In this document: piece by piece, positions 56,001 through 63,558 of the stretch
Layout of the letters: each line of letters begins with the position of its first letter
Numbering within the stretch: position 1 is the stretch's first letter
Assembly: GCF_005049105.1 (NCBI RefSeq)
Contig: NZ_SUKA01000004.1
Coordinates: forward strand, 372,001 to 436,000
Reading direction: 5' to 3'
DNA from: Sphingobacterium alkalisoli
Lineage (GTDB): Bacteria; Bacteroidota; Bacteroidia; Sphingobacteriales; Sphingobacteriaceae
DNA: 64,000 nt
Notes under the pieces: model-generated
What the model was told of the DNA's origin: nothing
The model's database searches: none
Seen by the model: the letters and a program-made list of their open reading frames with translations, nothing else
Made by a program: the position numbers and the translations under genes

Positions 56001-56240
56001 CGACGTGTAGCCAATATAAGAAAACAATAATGTTGAATTTGCGGGAACAGAAAGTGAGTAGTTTCCTGATCCATCCGTCTGTGTGGCGGTGGTAGCACCA
56101 ACAACCGCAACTGATACCCCTGAAACAGGGCTTCCATCAGCAGCTGATGTTACTTTACCACTCACTTGACGATTCTGTGCAAACGATACCCCTACCAGGC
56201 ATGTAAACACTAGAAAAAAACTGAGTAATTTTTGTTTCAT
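53013..56240 (-). CDS. SusC/RagA-family TonB-linked outer-membrane transporter
   Basis: 1075 residues. Signal peptide ending SFAQ, CarboxypepD-like domain (about 24-105: VSGKVTSAADGSPVSGVSVAVVG), plug (DEVVVTAYGTQTKESIAGSIST, about 117-235; FRGLGSISSSNDPLYVVDGVPY, KDASANALYGSRGANGVIIITTK) and barrel ending LGLTVKF. It pairs with the SusD gene downstream. There is no linked regulator or enzyme. The 5' leader has a strong inverted repeat. Confidence 0.94.
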   Translation of the reverse strand: MKQKLLSFFLVFTCLVGVSFAQNRQVSGKVTSAADGSPVSGVSVAVVGATTATQTDGSGNYSLSVPANSTLLFSYIGYTSQRVPVGTQTVLNVQLVGDEEALDEVVVTAYGTQTKESIAGSISTLKAKDLEQVQTANVVQSLAGKVGGVQIRSTTGQPGAPATVRFRGLGSISSSNDPLYVVDGVPYNGDIAAISAQDIEEMSFLKDASANALYGSRGANGVIIITTKKGKQSGKVDISFDSRVGVNSRTAKDYDYITDPQEYYELRWQRLRLGALVNGQSDSDARTAATNGLFGDLGYNIFDVSNNQIVDPLTGKINPNASLLYHDDWNDYLFDNSIRHEHSLNIGYATDKISAYLSGGYLQDEGYVVNSGFDRISSRANLEFRPYEFMKLGTNINFASTKARDPQAGKESATFSNLFSWSRNMAPIYPIFARNAQGEMLYNADGRELYDWGRGETTNPDGSATNRPYITNMNPYATTLLNSQKNNNTNLGLRAYASFDFLKYFNFTYNLGYDYLGGNRFRYATEEGGDAAPYGGSLTNAITIAQTITNQQLLSFDKSFGDHTLNLMIGHETSDYSNKLLSGTKTMIVIPNEEFLSNASKYSALNGYADLYKVEGYLSKLNYSYSNRYYLNASYRRDGSSVFHPDHRWGNFYGLGGAWIVSNESFFAGVNSISNLKLKISYGEQGNDNLYYPSYVAMDHRSHFGFNRNYYPYLDQFEITADADGNPSIKQVYTGTEDLKWEVSRNFNTGFELGLFANRLNVDFEFFTRQVSDMLYNFPQAPSSGIPAVSQNIGDMKNTGVELSINGDIVRTEDLNLNLWVNATHYKNKITRLPQPFVAGTVFRFVEGESAYTYYLREFAGVDPITGFGSWYQGDVDPITGKATGEKEAVATHSAATQYLNKKTAHPDLYGGFGFDLSYKKLAFNVGFAYQIGGYVYDNVYQGLFGEGTGMGNSGANYHKDVYNTWTPENTSASLPILSSVDRTQYSNSDLFLVSANYLSLENFGISYDLSNDTFDRVGIKNARVSVIGNNLFMWSKRQGMDPRMMQLGGELNNGLTLNNYSLLRSVSLGLTVKF

Positions 56241-56264
56241 ATGTTTGTTGTATTTAGTTTATGT

Positions 56265-56345
56265 AATCCGAATATAATGAAATATTCGGATTGTTAAAAT
56301 ATGTTAAAACGCTCAAATATAAGTTAGATAGGTTGTCTATGCAAA
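56265..56345 (-). promoter_or_regulatory. Promoter and leader hairpin of the second susC
   Basis: On the minus strand TTTG (56342-56345) and TATATTTG (56314-56321) lie 20 nt apart, matching the Bacteroidota -33/-7 layout. In the expected leader, AATCCGAATAT (56265-56275) pairs perfectly with ATATTCGGATT (56282-56292) around a 6-nt loop. Confidence 0.6.
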
Positions 56346-56535
56346 TATTTTTAAAAAAAACAATGCTAGCATATTAATTTTTCATTAACAAACCATTATT
56401 TTTAGTGTTTTCACAAGTATTTCACAGTTTCGCCTGGTGTAAATAAAAGAATGACAAGTACCATTAATACCTTCTTGTAACACCCCTTTGTAACAACGGC
56501 ATACCGCTTCTCAGAAAACTCTTTGCTTTTTTCAC

Positions 56536-56543
56536 TACTTTTG
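56536..56543 (+). promoter_or_regulatory. TAnnTTTG promoter element for trmD
   Basis: TACTTTTG lies only 4 nt before the trmD ATG, so the transcript is probably leaderless or nearly so. Confidence 0.55.
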
Positions 56544-56547
56544 CAAT

Positions 56548-57225
56548 ATGCGATTTGACATCATCACCGTATTACCTTCTTTATTAGAAAGTCCTTTTGC
56601 ACATTCCATCTTACAACGTGCGCAAAAAAAGGGAATAGCAGAAATTCATGTTCATAACCTACGCGAATACGCACACAACAAACAGAAGTCTGTAGATGAT
56701 TACCCCTATGGTGGTGGATCAGGGATGGTGATGCAAATAGAACCTTTCGCATCCTGCATCGAAAAACTACAAAGTGAGCGTGAATACGATGAGATAATCT
56801 ATATGACGCCGGATGGTGTAACGTTAAATCAAGAAATCGCCAACGACCTTTCTACAAAAGGAAATATCATTATCTTATGTGGACACTACAAAGGTATCGA
56901 CCAACGAATTCGTGATGTATTTGTAACGAAGGAAATATCTGTAGGCGACTATGTACTGTCGGGTGGTGAGCTCCCGGCCGCGATAGTTGTCGACGCAATT
57001 GTACGACTGATACCGGGCGTCTTATCTGATGAAACCTCCGCATTATCGGATTCTTTTCAAGATGGTCTCCTCGACGCCCCCATCTACACGAGACCTGCAG
57101 AGTGGCGCGGACATAAAGTACCTGCTATATTGCTAAGCGGACATGAAGCTAAAATTGCGGAATGGCGTGATGAACAGCAGTTATTACGGACCAAAGAGCG
57201 AAGGCCGGATTTATTAAAGGATTAA
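56548..57225 (+). CDS. trmD: tRNA (guanine(37)-N1)-methyltransferase
   Basis: Methylates G37 next to the anticodon, preventing +1 frameshifting; cytoplasmic. 225 residues. The N-terminus MRFDIITVLPSLLESPFAHSI, the central YPYGGGSGMVM, and the trefoil-knot AdoMet site (LCGHYKGIDQRI, SVGDYVLSGGELPA) are all intact, as is the C-terminal DAPIYTRPAEWRG with LLSGHEAKI. Usually next to rpsP/rimM elsewhere; here it stands alone between a SusC gene and the trp genes. Confidence 0.97.
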   Translation: MRFDIITVLPSLLESPFAHSILQRAQKKGIAEIHVHNLREYAHNKQKSVDDYPYGGGSGMVMQIEPFASCIEKLQSEREYDEIIYMTPDGVTLNQEIANDLSTKGNIIILCGHYKGIDQRIRDVFVTKEISVGDYVLSGGELPAAIVVDAIVRLIPGVLSDETSALSDSFQDGLLDAPIYTRPAEWRGHKVPAILLSGHEAKIAEWRDEQQLLRTKERRPDLLKD

Positions 57226-57709
57226 GGTTTTTATTCGTCGCTTGCCCGCGACGGGGGCTTTCTATATTCCTTGATGAATAAAGAAACAAACAAACCGAGC
57301 TTGCGAGCTCATCGGAGATAATCAAGACTGGGTCAATGTCACGCTAAAAGCTTTTGGATTTACTAAACAGCTCCAAGCCGTTGCACTTTGTAGATGTGTT
57401 CTTAACGCAAATCCAAAAGCTTTCTTAACGCTACATCGACCTAGGTCGTCCTTTTAAATCCAGCTGAAGTACAACCGTTTACACCAAATTCACTATCCTT
57501 ACAAATTCGACAAATGTCGCCTTTGAATTATTTGGCAATAGTAGTAGGAAGCACTGTCCGTACAGCCAAATGATTCCAGCGACGATTTTACCTTCGGTGA
57601 GCTCCACATCGTTCCGGTTTTGTTTCTTTTTATAAAAAAGAAAGAGCCCTGTCCGGCGGCGAGGACAAAAGAAATTTGATTAATTTAAACCTTATTTTAA
57701 ACTTAAACA
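57226..57709. other. Non-coding region with a 15-bp inverted repeat
   Basis: 484 nt without a credible ORF between convergent trmD and trpC. AAAGCTTTTGGATTT (57347-57361) is perfectly complementary to AAATCCAAAAGCTTT (57409-57423) across 47 nt. CGTCGC/GCGACG (57236-57253), just after trmD, may be part of its terminator. The G+C-rich patches between look like a dispersed intergenic element, but no second copy is in the window. Confidence 0.6.
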
Positions 57710-58492
57710 CTACAACTCCTTTACAAATTCCTTAATAGCCTCCGCAGGATTATCTGTCTTCATAAAGTTCTCGCCGATCAAAAACGCCTGGAAACCGATT
57801 TGTTTTAATTCTCGGATGGTGAGCGGATCAGAAATACCACTCTCGGAAACTTTTACAAAACGATCGGGGATCTTGTTAACCAGATCATAGGAATGATCTA
57901 AAGACACCGAAAAATCCTTCAGGTTTCTGTTATTGACTCCAATAGCATCTATCGTATCAAAGATACTCCGGTTTAGTTCCTCTTCATTATGTACTTCCAG
58001 CAGTACACTCAAACCCAGCGATTTCGCATAAGAAGAGAAATTGCTGATCTCTTCCGAGGTGAGGCAGGCTGCTATCAACAGAATGATATCGGCCCCATAG
58101 GCCTTCGCTTCGGTGATCTGATACGGATCTACTACAAACTCCTTTCGCAATAAGGGAATAGTCAATACTTCGCGGGCAGCTGTCAGATCTGCTAAGCTTC
58201 CCTGAAAAAAATCAGGATCTGTTAAGACCGAAACGGCAGATGCCCCGGCATCTTGGTAGCCCCTTACAACTTCTTGAACCGAAGATACCGCATTGATGAT
58301 GCCTTTGGAAGGAGAAGCCCGCTTGTATTCGGCAATGATTCCCCTACGGTCGGCCCGTAATACCGATTCATTGAGCGAGTAGCACTTCCGACCAAAGAGC
58401 GGATACTTTTCTAATTCCGATAAAGAAACAGTCGCTTTTGCAGAAGCAACTTCTACTTTCTTTTTTGCTACAATTTTATCTAAAACAGTCAT
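57710..58492 (-). CDS. trpC: Indole-3-glycerol phosphate synthase
   Basis: Converts CdRP to indole-3-glycerol phosphate, fourth step of tryptophan synthesis. 260 residues, TIM barrel. Motifs: IIAEYKRASPSKG (catalytic Lys, strand 1), SVLTDPDFFQGS, LRKEFVVDPYQI (catalytic Lys/Glu), LLEVHNEEEL, IGVNNRNLKDF, VSESGI, FLIGENFMKTDNP. Last gene of the trp unit; 127 nt separate it from trpG. trpD, trpF, trpA and trpB are not in this window. Confidence 0.97.
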   Translation of the reverse strand: MTVLDKIVAKKKVEVASAKATVSLSELEKYPLFGRKCYSLNESVLRADRRGIIAEYKRASPSKGIINAVSSVQEVVRGYQDAGASAVSVLTDPDFFQGSLADLTAAREVLTIPLLRKEFVVDPYQITEAKAYGADIILLIAACLTSEEISNFSSYAKSLGLSVLLEVHNEEELNRSIFDTIDAIGVNNRNLKDFSVSLDHSYDLVNKIPDRFVKVSESGISDPLTIRELKQIGFQAFLIGENFMKTDNPAEAIKEFVKEL

Positions 58493-58619
58493 TTTTTAAT
58501 TGATTATGAGAAGGGGGCACTCGTAAGATTGCTTCGTCACTACGTTTCGATGACGCACTTCAAGAATACTTTTAAACGCCTCCTCCTAAAGTATAAATAA
58601 ATTTAGAGCTTCCAAGAAG

Positions 58620-59189
58620 CTACTTCAACCAGTTAGCAATTAACAATTTACCATTATCCGTCAAGATCGATTCTGGATGAAATTGCATCCCCCTGACATC
58701 GTATTCTGTATGCGATAGCGCCATAATAATCCCATTGGGATCGAGTGCAGTAATCTTAAGCGATGCAGGTAAGCTCTCTTTTTCTACTGCCCAGGAATGG
58801 TAACGACCGATCTTTGAGTCACGTGGAAAATCCCGAAATAATTTTTCACTATCATCGGTCACGATGATATCCGTTGCTACGCCATGCAATGGCTTTGGCA
58901 TGTTGAAAAGCTTGCCGCCAAATACTTCGGCTATAGCTTGCTGACCGAGACAGATACCCAAAATACGTTTCGTGGATGAATACATACGGATGACATCCAG
59001 CAGAAGCCCCGCCTCTTCCGGAATCCCAGGGCCGGGCGACAACAAAATCTTATCGTACGCTTCCACATCTTTTAATTCGAACTTATCGTTGCGCACGACT
59101 ACATAGTCTTGCTCCAACTCTTGTAAGAGATGAACTAAATTATAGGTGAAGGAGTCATAGTTATCGATGACTAATATCTTATTGTTCAT
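58620..59189 (-). CDS. trpG: Anthranilate synthase component II (glutamine amidotransferase)
   Basis: Releases ammonia from glutamine for TrpE. 189 residues, class I amidotransferase: VIDNYDSFTYNLVHLLQEL, LSPGPGIPEEAG (oxyanion), the nucleophile Cys in GICLGQQAIAEVFGG, and the His-Glu pair in MQFHPESIL. It can equally serve PabB. It overlaps the chorismate mutase gene by 11 nt. Confidence 0.95.
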   Translation of the reverse strand: MNNKILVIDNYDSFTYNLVHLLQELEQDYVVVRNDKFELKDVEAYDKILLSPGPGIPEEAGLLLDVIRMYSSTKRILGICLGQQAIAEVFGGKLFNMPKPLHGVATDIIVTDDSEKLFRDFPRDSKIGRYHSWAVEKESLPASLKITALDPNGIIMALSHTEYDVRGMQFHPESILTDNGKLLIANWLK

Positions 59190-59475
59190 GTAATAGTTCT
59201 AATTCTTTATTCTTAAAATGATTAATGATCGATTGAAAGACCGTATGTACAGTCTCTTTATCTAATATCAATTGCGCCGCCCAGTTGTATCTGAGCTGTA
59301 GCATTTTTTCAACTTGATCGCGGGCATCCGCTTCTGGCAGCACAGACTCAAAATGAGTCGCTTTGTCCACATAAGCCTTACGTAGGGCTATCAACTCTAA
59401 AATACGGTAATCTATCGTGTCTATCGATTGAGCGATGTGGTCGCCGTTTTGACAATATTCTAAGGGCCTGATCAT
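59179..59475 (-). CDS. Chorismate mutase (AroQ/PchB-like), in the trp operon
   Basis: 98 residues, all helical. ICM-type features: IDTIDYRILELIALRKAYVDKA (helix 1 with Arg and Lys contacts), then ARDQVEKMLQLRYNWAAQ (helix 2) and IINHFKNKELELLHEQ. The short form resembles AroQ and PchB. It would convert chorismate to prephenate, or act as isochorismate-pyruvate lyase. It overlaps trpE (ATGA) and trpG (11 nt). Its presence in a tryptophan operon is odd because it competes for chorismate. Confidence 0.8.
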   Translation of the reverse strand: MIRPLEYCQNGDHIAQSIDTIDYRILELIALRKAYVDKATHFESVLPEADARDQVEKMLQLRYNWAAQLILDKETVHTVFQSIINHFKNKELELLHEQ

Positions 59476-60875
59476 ATCGTTTCGGCTATTTTTAACGCAC
59501 TGCGCAACGCAGCAATTTTATTATTTACTTCCTGTAGCTCTTTTTCGGGATCTGAATCCAATACGATACCCGCCCCCGCTTGGTAGTGCAACAAATTATG
59601 CTTACTAAGGAAAGATCGAATCATAATCGCATGATTGAAATCTCCGTTGAATCCCATATACCCTAGCGCGCCGGAATAAAAAGAACGTTGCTGCCCTTCA
59701 TACCGATCGATCAGTGTAAGTGCCATGTGCTTCGGAGCACCGGACAACGTACCTGCTGGATAGGTATCTCCCACCACGTCGAAGGGATTCGCGTCGGTGT
59801 TAAGTTTTCCCGAAACTTTGGATACCAAATGAATAATATGGGAGTAATACTGTGCTTCTTTATACGATTTGACCTTAACATTTGTACAATGTCTGCTGAG
59901 GTCATTGCGGGCCAGGTCTACCAACATCACATGTTCTGCAGACTCTTTCGGATCATTCTTTAATTCTTCGGCTATTTTCTCGTCCTGCTCCATATCGCCT
60001 GTCCGCTTGAACGTACCAGCAATAGGATAAATCGTTGCTTCCGATTTTTTTATCGTCAGCTGCGCCTCGGGAGAGGACCCGAACAACTTAAAATCGCCGT
60101 AGTCAAAATAAAACAGGTACGGGGATGGGTTTACAGAACGTAAGGCGCGGTACACATTAAATTCGTCTCCATGGAATGCCGTGCTAAATCCCCTAGATGG
60201 TACGATCTGAAACACATCGCCACGCTGAATATGTTCTTTCATCCTTAATACCAAATTTTTGAAATCTACATCCGACATATTAGACTCTTCTTCTCCTCTT
60301 AACTTGAAAGAATACTCAGGAAAGTTCTTATTCTGGATCAGGTATTCCATGCGATCGAGATCGGACTCTTCATCTTCCAATAGGTTTTCGAAAATATACA
60401 GTTGATTTCGAAAATGATCGATGGCAATGACATACTTGTATATGTGATACTGAAGATATGGGATATCTCGTCTTTCATCCACTGCGGTCGTTAAGCTAAT
60501 ATCTTCAAAATGTGCTACGGCATCGAACGTAAAATAGCCAAAGAGCCCGTTAGATATTACATTCACATCCGCCAAATGGTTCGAATCAAAAGATTTCCGG
60601 AAGTTAGAAACCTCGTCCCGGAGTATGATCTCGGCAGAATTCTTTTTGATCTTTTCTTTGTTGGGGTAGGTAATCTCTAATGTTTCCTTCTCCAGCTTAA
60701 TTCCTGCAATAGGCTGGCAACAGATATAACTGATATTGTTATCCCTACTATGGTATTCCGAGCTCTCCAATAAAAGGCTATTTGGAAAAGAATCTCTTAA
60801 GCGCAAATAAATACTTACAGGTGTGGTCGTATCTGCTAGTATCTTTCTATAATTTGTGTTAAATATATAAGCCAT
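59472..60875 (-). CDS. trpE: Anthranilate synthase component I
   Basis: Forms anthranilate from chorismate with ammonia from TrpG. 467 residues. The chorismate-binding domain is complete: QIVPSRGFSTAF, YLFYFDYGDFKLFGSSPEAQL, IYPIAGTFKRTGD, EHVMLVDLARNDLSRHC, YPAGTLSGAPKHMAL, HYQAGAGIVLDSDPEKE. The N-terminal feedback region has LLESSEYHSRDN with the Ser of the Trp-binding site. First structural gene after a leader-peptide attenuator; coupled to chorismate mutase by ATGA. Confidence 0.96.
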   Translation of the reverse strand: MAYIFNTNYRKILADTTTPVSIYLRLRDSFPNSLLLESSEYHSRDNNISYICCQPIAGIKLEKETLEITYPNKEKIKKNSAEIILRDEVSNFRKSFDSNHLADVNVISNGLFGYFTFDAVAHFEDISLTTAVDERRDIPYLQYHIYKYVIAIDHFRNQLYIFENLLEDEESDLDRMEYLIQNKNFPEYSFKLRGEEESNMSDVDFKNLVLRMKEHIQRGDVFQIVPSRGFSTAFHGDEFNVYRALRSVNPSPYLFYFDYGDFKLFGSSPEAQLTIKKSEATIYPIAGTFKRTGDMEQDEKIAEELKNDPKESAEHVMLVDLARNDLSRHCTNVKVKSYKEAQYYSHIIHLVSKVSGKLNTDANPFDVVGDTYPAGTLSGAPKHMALTLIDRYEGQQRSFYSGALGYMGFNGDFNHAIMIRSFLSKHNLLHYQAGAGIVLDSDPEKELQEVNNKIAALRSALKIAETI

Positions 60876-60950
60876 ATTCTAATAATTACTCAATAATATA
60901 AAACTTTCATGATCCATCGTAACACCAACTCTTATGAACGTGAAAGAAAA

Positions 60951-60975
60951 AAGCCCGACAAATTTTGTCGGGCTT
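60951..60975 (-). terminator. trp attenuator (intrinsic terminator before trpE)
   Basis: AAGCCCGACAAA and TTTGTCGGGCTT are fully complementary with almost no loop; on the minus strand a T6 run follows. It lies 76 nt before trpE, between the leader peptide stop and trpE. The CCCGAC arm can pair instead with GTCGGG inside the leader peptide, which would form an antiterminator. Confidence 0.88.
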
Positions 60976-61012
60976 AGTTTTCAATGGTTTTGGTTGATTC
61001 TGAAATTCTTAT

Positions 61013-61090
61013 CTATATACCAAAAAGATTGCTCCCGACGCTATTCGCTTCAGGCCACCACCATAATTGATATGTTTTAGTTTTTGTCAT
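61013..61090 (-). CDS. trpL: trp operon leader peptide
   Basis: A 25-codon ORF starting MTKTKTYQLWWWPEA and ending SNLFGI, stop TAG. Codons 10-12 are three consecutive TGG. Codons 17-19 carry GTCGGG, complementary to both CCTGA just after the Trp codons and to CCCGAC of the terminator stem. A ribosome stalled on Trp codons would mask the first pairing and free GTCGGG to block the terminator: the classic attenuation design. It was too short for ordinary gene finding. Confidence 0.88.
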   Translation of the reverse strand: MTKTKTYQLWWWPEANSVGSNLFGI

Positions 61091-61097
61091 TGCAATG

Positions 61098-61127
61098 CAA
61101 ATTTAGAATAATTTTTAAATAAACAAA
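61098..61127 (-). promoter_or_regulatory. trp operon promoter
   Basis: On the minus strand TTTG (61124-61127), 18 nt, TAAATTTG (61098-61105) match the Bacteroidota -33/-7 consensus. Only 7 nt separate the -7 box from the leader peptide ATG, so the leader is translated from a nearly leaderless transcript. Confidence 0.7.
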
Positions 61128-61285
61128 TAAAAATTAAAAAAAAACCAAAAAAAACTCTAATTTATTAGCCGTTTAACAAAAATGACTCTTTTTATCCCAT
61201 CTTCATCGAAATACTTTCAGGTTCATCTATTCTTTTCCGCAGAAGAGACGCATGTAAACAACTTGCATATAAACGGCAAGTTGCC

Positions 61286-61293
61286 TAATTTTG
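61286..61293 (+). promoter_or_regulatory. TAnnTTTG promoter element for dusB
   Basis: TAATTTTG lies 4 nt before the dusB ATG, with a TTG 20 nt further upstream (61263-61265). As for trmD, a leaderless transcript is likely. Confidence 0.55.
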
Positions 61294-61297
61294 CATC

Positions 61298-62293
61298 ATG
61301 TCTATAAAAATTGGCGAAAATATTGATTTAGGTGCGTTTCCACTCCTGCTGGCTCCGATGGAAGATGTAAGTGACCCACCATTTCGTTACGTATGCAAAA
61401 AAAGTGGCGTCGATATGATGTATACGGAGTTTATTTCGTCGGAGGGATTAATTCGGGATGCGGCTAAATCTAGACAGAAACTCGATATTTTCGAATACGA
61501 GCGCCCGATAGGCATTCAGATTTTCGGATCCGACATTGAACACATGCGTCAATCTGCCGAGATCTGTTCACAAGCGAACCCGGATTTAATAGACATTAAC
61601 TATGGCTGCCCTGTGAAGAACGTTGCGTGCCGAGGAGCGGGCGCTAGTTTATTACAGGATATTGATAAGATGGTGGCGATGACCAAAGCCGTCGTAGAGG
61701 CTACCCACCTACCTGTAACGGTAAAGACGCGTCTAGGATGGGATGATAGCACCAAAAACATCTACGAAGTGGCGGAGCGTTTACAGGATATCGGTATCAA
61801 GGCTTTATCCATACACGGCCGTACACGTGCCCAAATGTATAAAGGACAGGCAGACTGGTCAATGATCCGTGACGTGAAGCGCAATCCCCGTATTCATATC
61901 CCTATTTTTGGCAATGGCGATATTGATTCTGTAGAAAAAGCCGCAGCATGGCGTCAGGAGTATGAAGTTGACGGTATTATGATCGGCAGGGCATCTATAG
62001 GGTACCCCTGGATTTTTCGGGAAGTCAAACATTTTTTCAATACAGGCGAAAGATTGGAAGGACCAACCATCGCCGAACGCGTCGAAGTATGCCGTACACA
62101 TCTTACCAAATCCATCGAATGGAAGGGAGATAAGGTTGGGATCTTTGAAATGCGTAGACACTACGCCAATTATTTTAAAGGCATTCCTAATTTTAAAGAA
62201 TACCGGATGCAGTTGGTTACCTTGCAAACGCTTGCTGAAATCGAAGAAGTATTATTGGAAATACAGGACAAGTTTGCCGAAGAAATGGTGTAA
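61298..62293 (+). CDS. dusB: tRNA-dihydrouridine synthase
   Basis: An FMN-dependent enzyme that reduces uridines in the tRNA D-loop. 331 residues. TIM-barrel motifs: LLAPMEDVSDPPFR, IDINYGCPVKNVACRGAGASLL (catalytic Cys), VTVKTRLGWDD, LSIHGRTRAQMYKGQADW, PIFGNGDIDS, DGIMIGRASIGYPWIF; the C-terminal helical domain has RRHYANYFKGIPNFKEYR. It is intact and monocistronic, and convergent with the DUF2264 gene. Confidence 0.95.
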   Translation: MSIKIGENIDLGAFPLLLAPMEDVSDPPFRYVCKKSGVDMMYTEFISSEGLIRDAAKSRQKLDIFEYERPIGIQIFGSDIEHMRQSAEICSQANPDLIDINYGCPVKNVACRGAGASLLQDIDKMVAMTKAVVEATHLPVTVKTRLGWDDSTKNIYEVAERLQDIGIKALSIHGRTRAQMYKGQADWSMIRDVKRNPRIHIPIFGNGDIDSVEKAAAWRQEYEVDGIMIGRASIGYPWIFREVKHFFNTGERLEGPTIAERVEVCRTHLTKSIEWKGDKVGIFEMRRHYANYFKGIPNFKEYRMQLVTLQTLAEIEEVLLEIQDKFAEEMV

Positions 62294-62315
62294 GCATTTC
62301 GTTTTCGGTGTACAA

Positions 62316-63557
62316 TTACCTTAAATCCACCCCATAATCTTTCTTTGCATCTTGACTACCTGTCCAGATGAGCTGCGAACTCCAGGGCAACGAAGGGCCT
62401 GTCCAAAATTCATCCGTTTCGGGCAGTCCTAATGGCAAAAAGATGTTTGTAGCGATATAGGGACTCCCTTGATTATTGTAAAAATCCCCCAATCCCCACT
62501 GTTCGCCATACAAGCCGATTGTCAGCCATCCATCTTTGTACGTTGTCGGACTTTCTGTCGTCTTCTTTAGCACCGCAGTTAATGCGCCGCGAACCTGCGC
62601 AGGTTTCAACGCTTCAGGCAGCCGTCTTTTCAATGCCATATCTGCAAGGTGATGAAACGCAGCGCCACGATAAATCACCGAACGGCCCGAGGCTGGATAG
62701 GTACCGTCCATGTTGATCAATCTTTCCTGTATAATGGCATAACGCTGATTTCTCTTTTTTATTTTTTCAAACATATCCCGGTAATCACCCGTTTTTTCGC
62801 CTATGACATCGGCAATGGCAGACAGATAAGGATGTATCACATAACTATTATAGTAATCATAGGCGTAGTGTGTACCATCCATGTACATTCCATCGCCTAC
62901 ATACCATTGTTCTAACTGTCTCAACGCGTAATCGACCCGCATGACATCCCAGGTACCATCAAACTTGGCCAAGAAAGCCTCGTTCATTGCAGAGAACAAC
63001 AACCAATTGGAGAATACAGGTCGAAAGCGCCGTGTGGTTTTGATGGATTCTACCAAATGCTTTTTTGCTTCTGCACTTAGATTTCCCCAGATCCAAGGCG
63101 CCCGCACGATCGCTACCGCCAGGAAGGAGGCATCCACCAGTTGCTGCCCACCCAGATCAAAGCGCATAAAATCATTTGCCGTACTATCTAGTGCATTTTC
63201 TAGTCCTTGAATCGTCCATTTTCTATATTGTTCTCTCAGCTGCACTTCATACGCGTCGCCACCTTCCAACTGCAACCAAGGAGCTACCCCGCAGAGTACA
63301 CGTCCCAACACTTCCAAATATTGAACAGCTATACGGTGCTCTCTATTGTCTACGTTCTTTGAGGTTACTTTAGGCATTACGATGCGCAAACTATCCTGCG
63401 CTAAGCTGTACAGCGTAGGTTTAACCATTTTGTCCATCTCCTGAAGCCAGAAAACACGATCTGAAACCGCGGAAGGTTCTCGTTTAGCTTTACCCTTTTG
63501 TGCAAATGCAAAGTTTAAAAGACAAATTGAGATAAAAAATAAACTAATTTTCTTCAT
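62316..63557 (-). CDS. DUF2264 domain-containing secreted protein
   Basis: 413 residues with signal peptide ending FAFAQ. DUF2264 is an (alpha/alpha)6-type family found in pectin and other polysaccharide loci; its reaction is not settled. Motifs include GRVLCGVAPWLQLEGG, FSNWLLFSAMNEAFLAKF, WYVGDGMYMDGTHYAYDYYNSYVIHPY and YRGAAFHHLADMAL. It lies 1 nt after the GH105-type gene, so the two are co-transcribed. Confidence 0.88.
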   Translation of the reverse strand: MKKISLFFISICLLNFAFAQKGKAKREPSAVSDRVFWLQEMDKMVKPTLYSLAQDSLRIVMPKVTSKNVDNREHRIAVQYLEVLGRVLCGVAPWLQLEGGDAYEVQLREQYRKWTIQGLENALDSTANDFMRFDLGGQQLVDASFLAVAIVRAPWIWGNLSAEAKKHLVESIKTTRRFRPVFSNWLLFSAMNEAFLAKFDGTWDVMRVDYALRQLEQWYVGDGMYMDGTHYAYDYYNSYVIHPYLSAIADVIGEKTGDYRDMFEKIKKRNQRYAIIQERLINMDGTYPASGRSVIYRGAAFHHLADMALKRRLPEALKPAQVRGALTAVLKKTTESPTTYKDGWLTIGLYGEQWGLGDFYNNQGSPYIATNIFLPLGLPETDEFWTGPSLPWSSQLIWTGSQDAKKDYGVDLR

Positions 63558-63558
63558 G

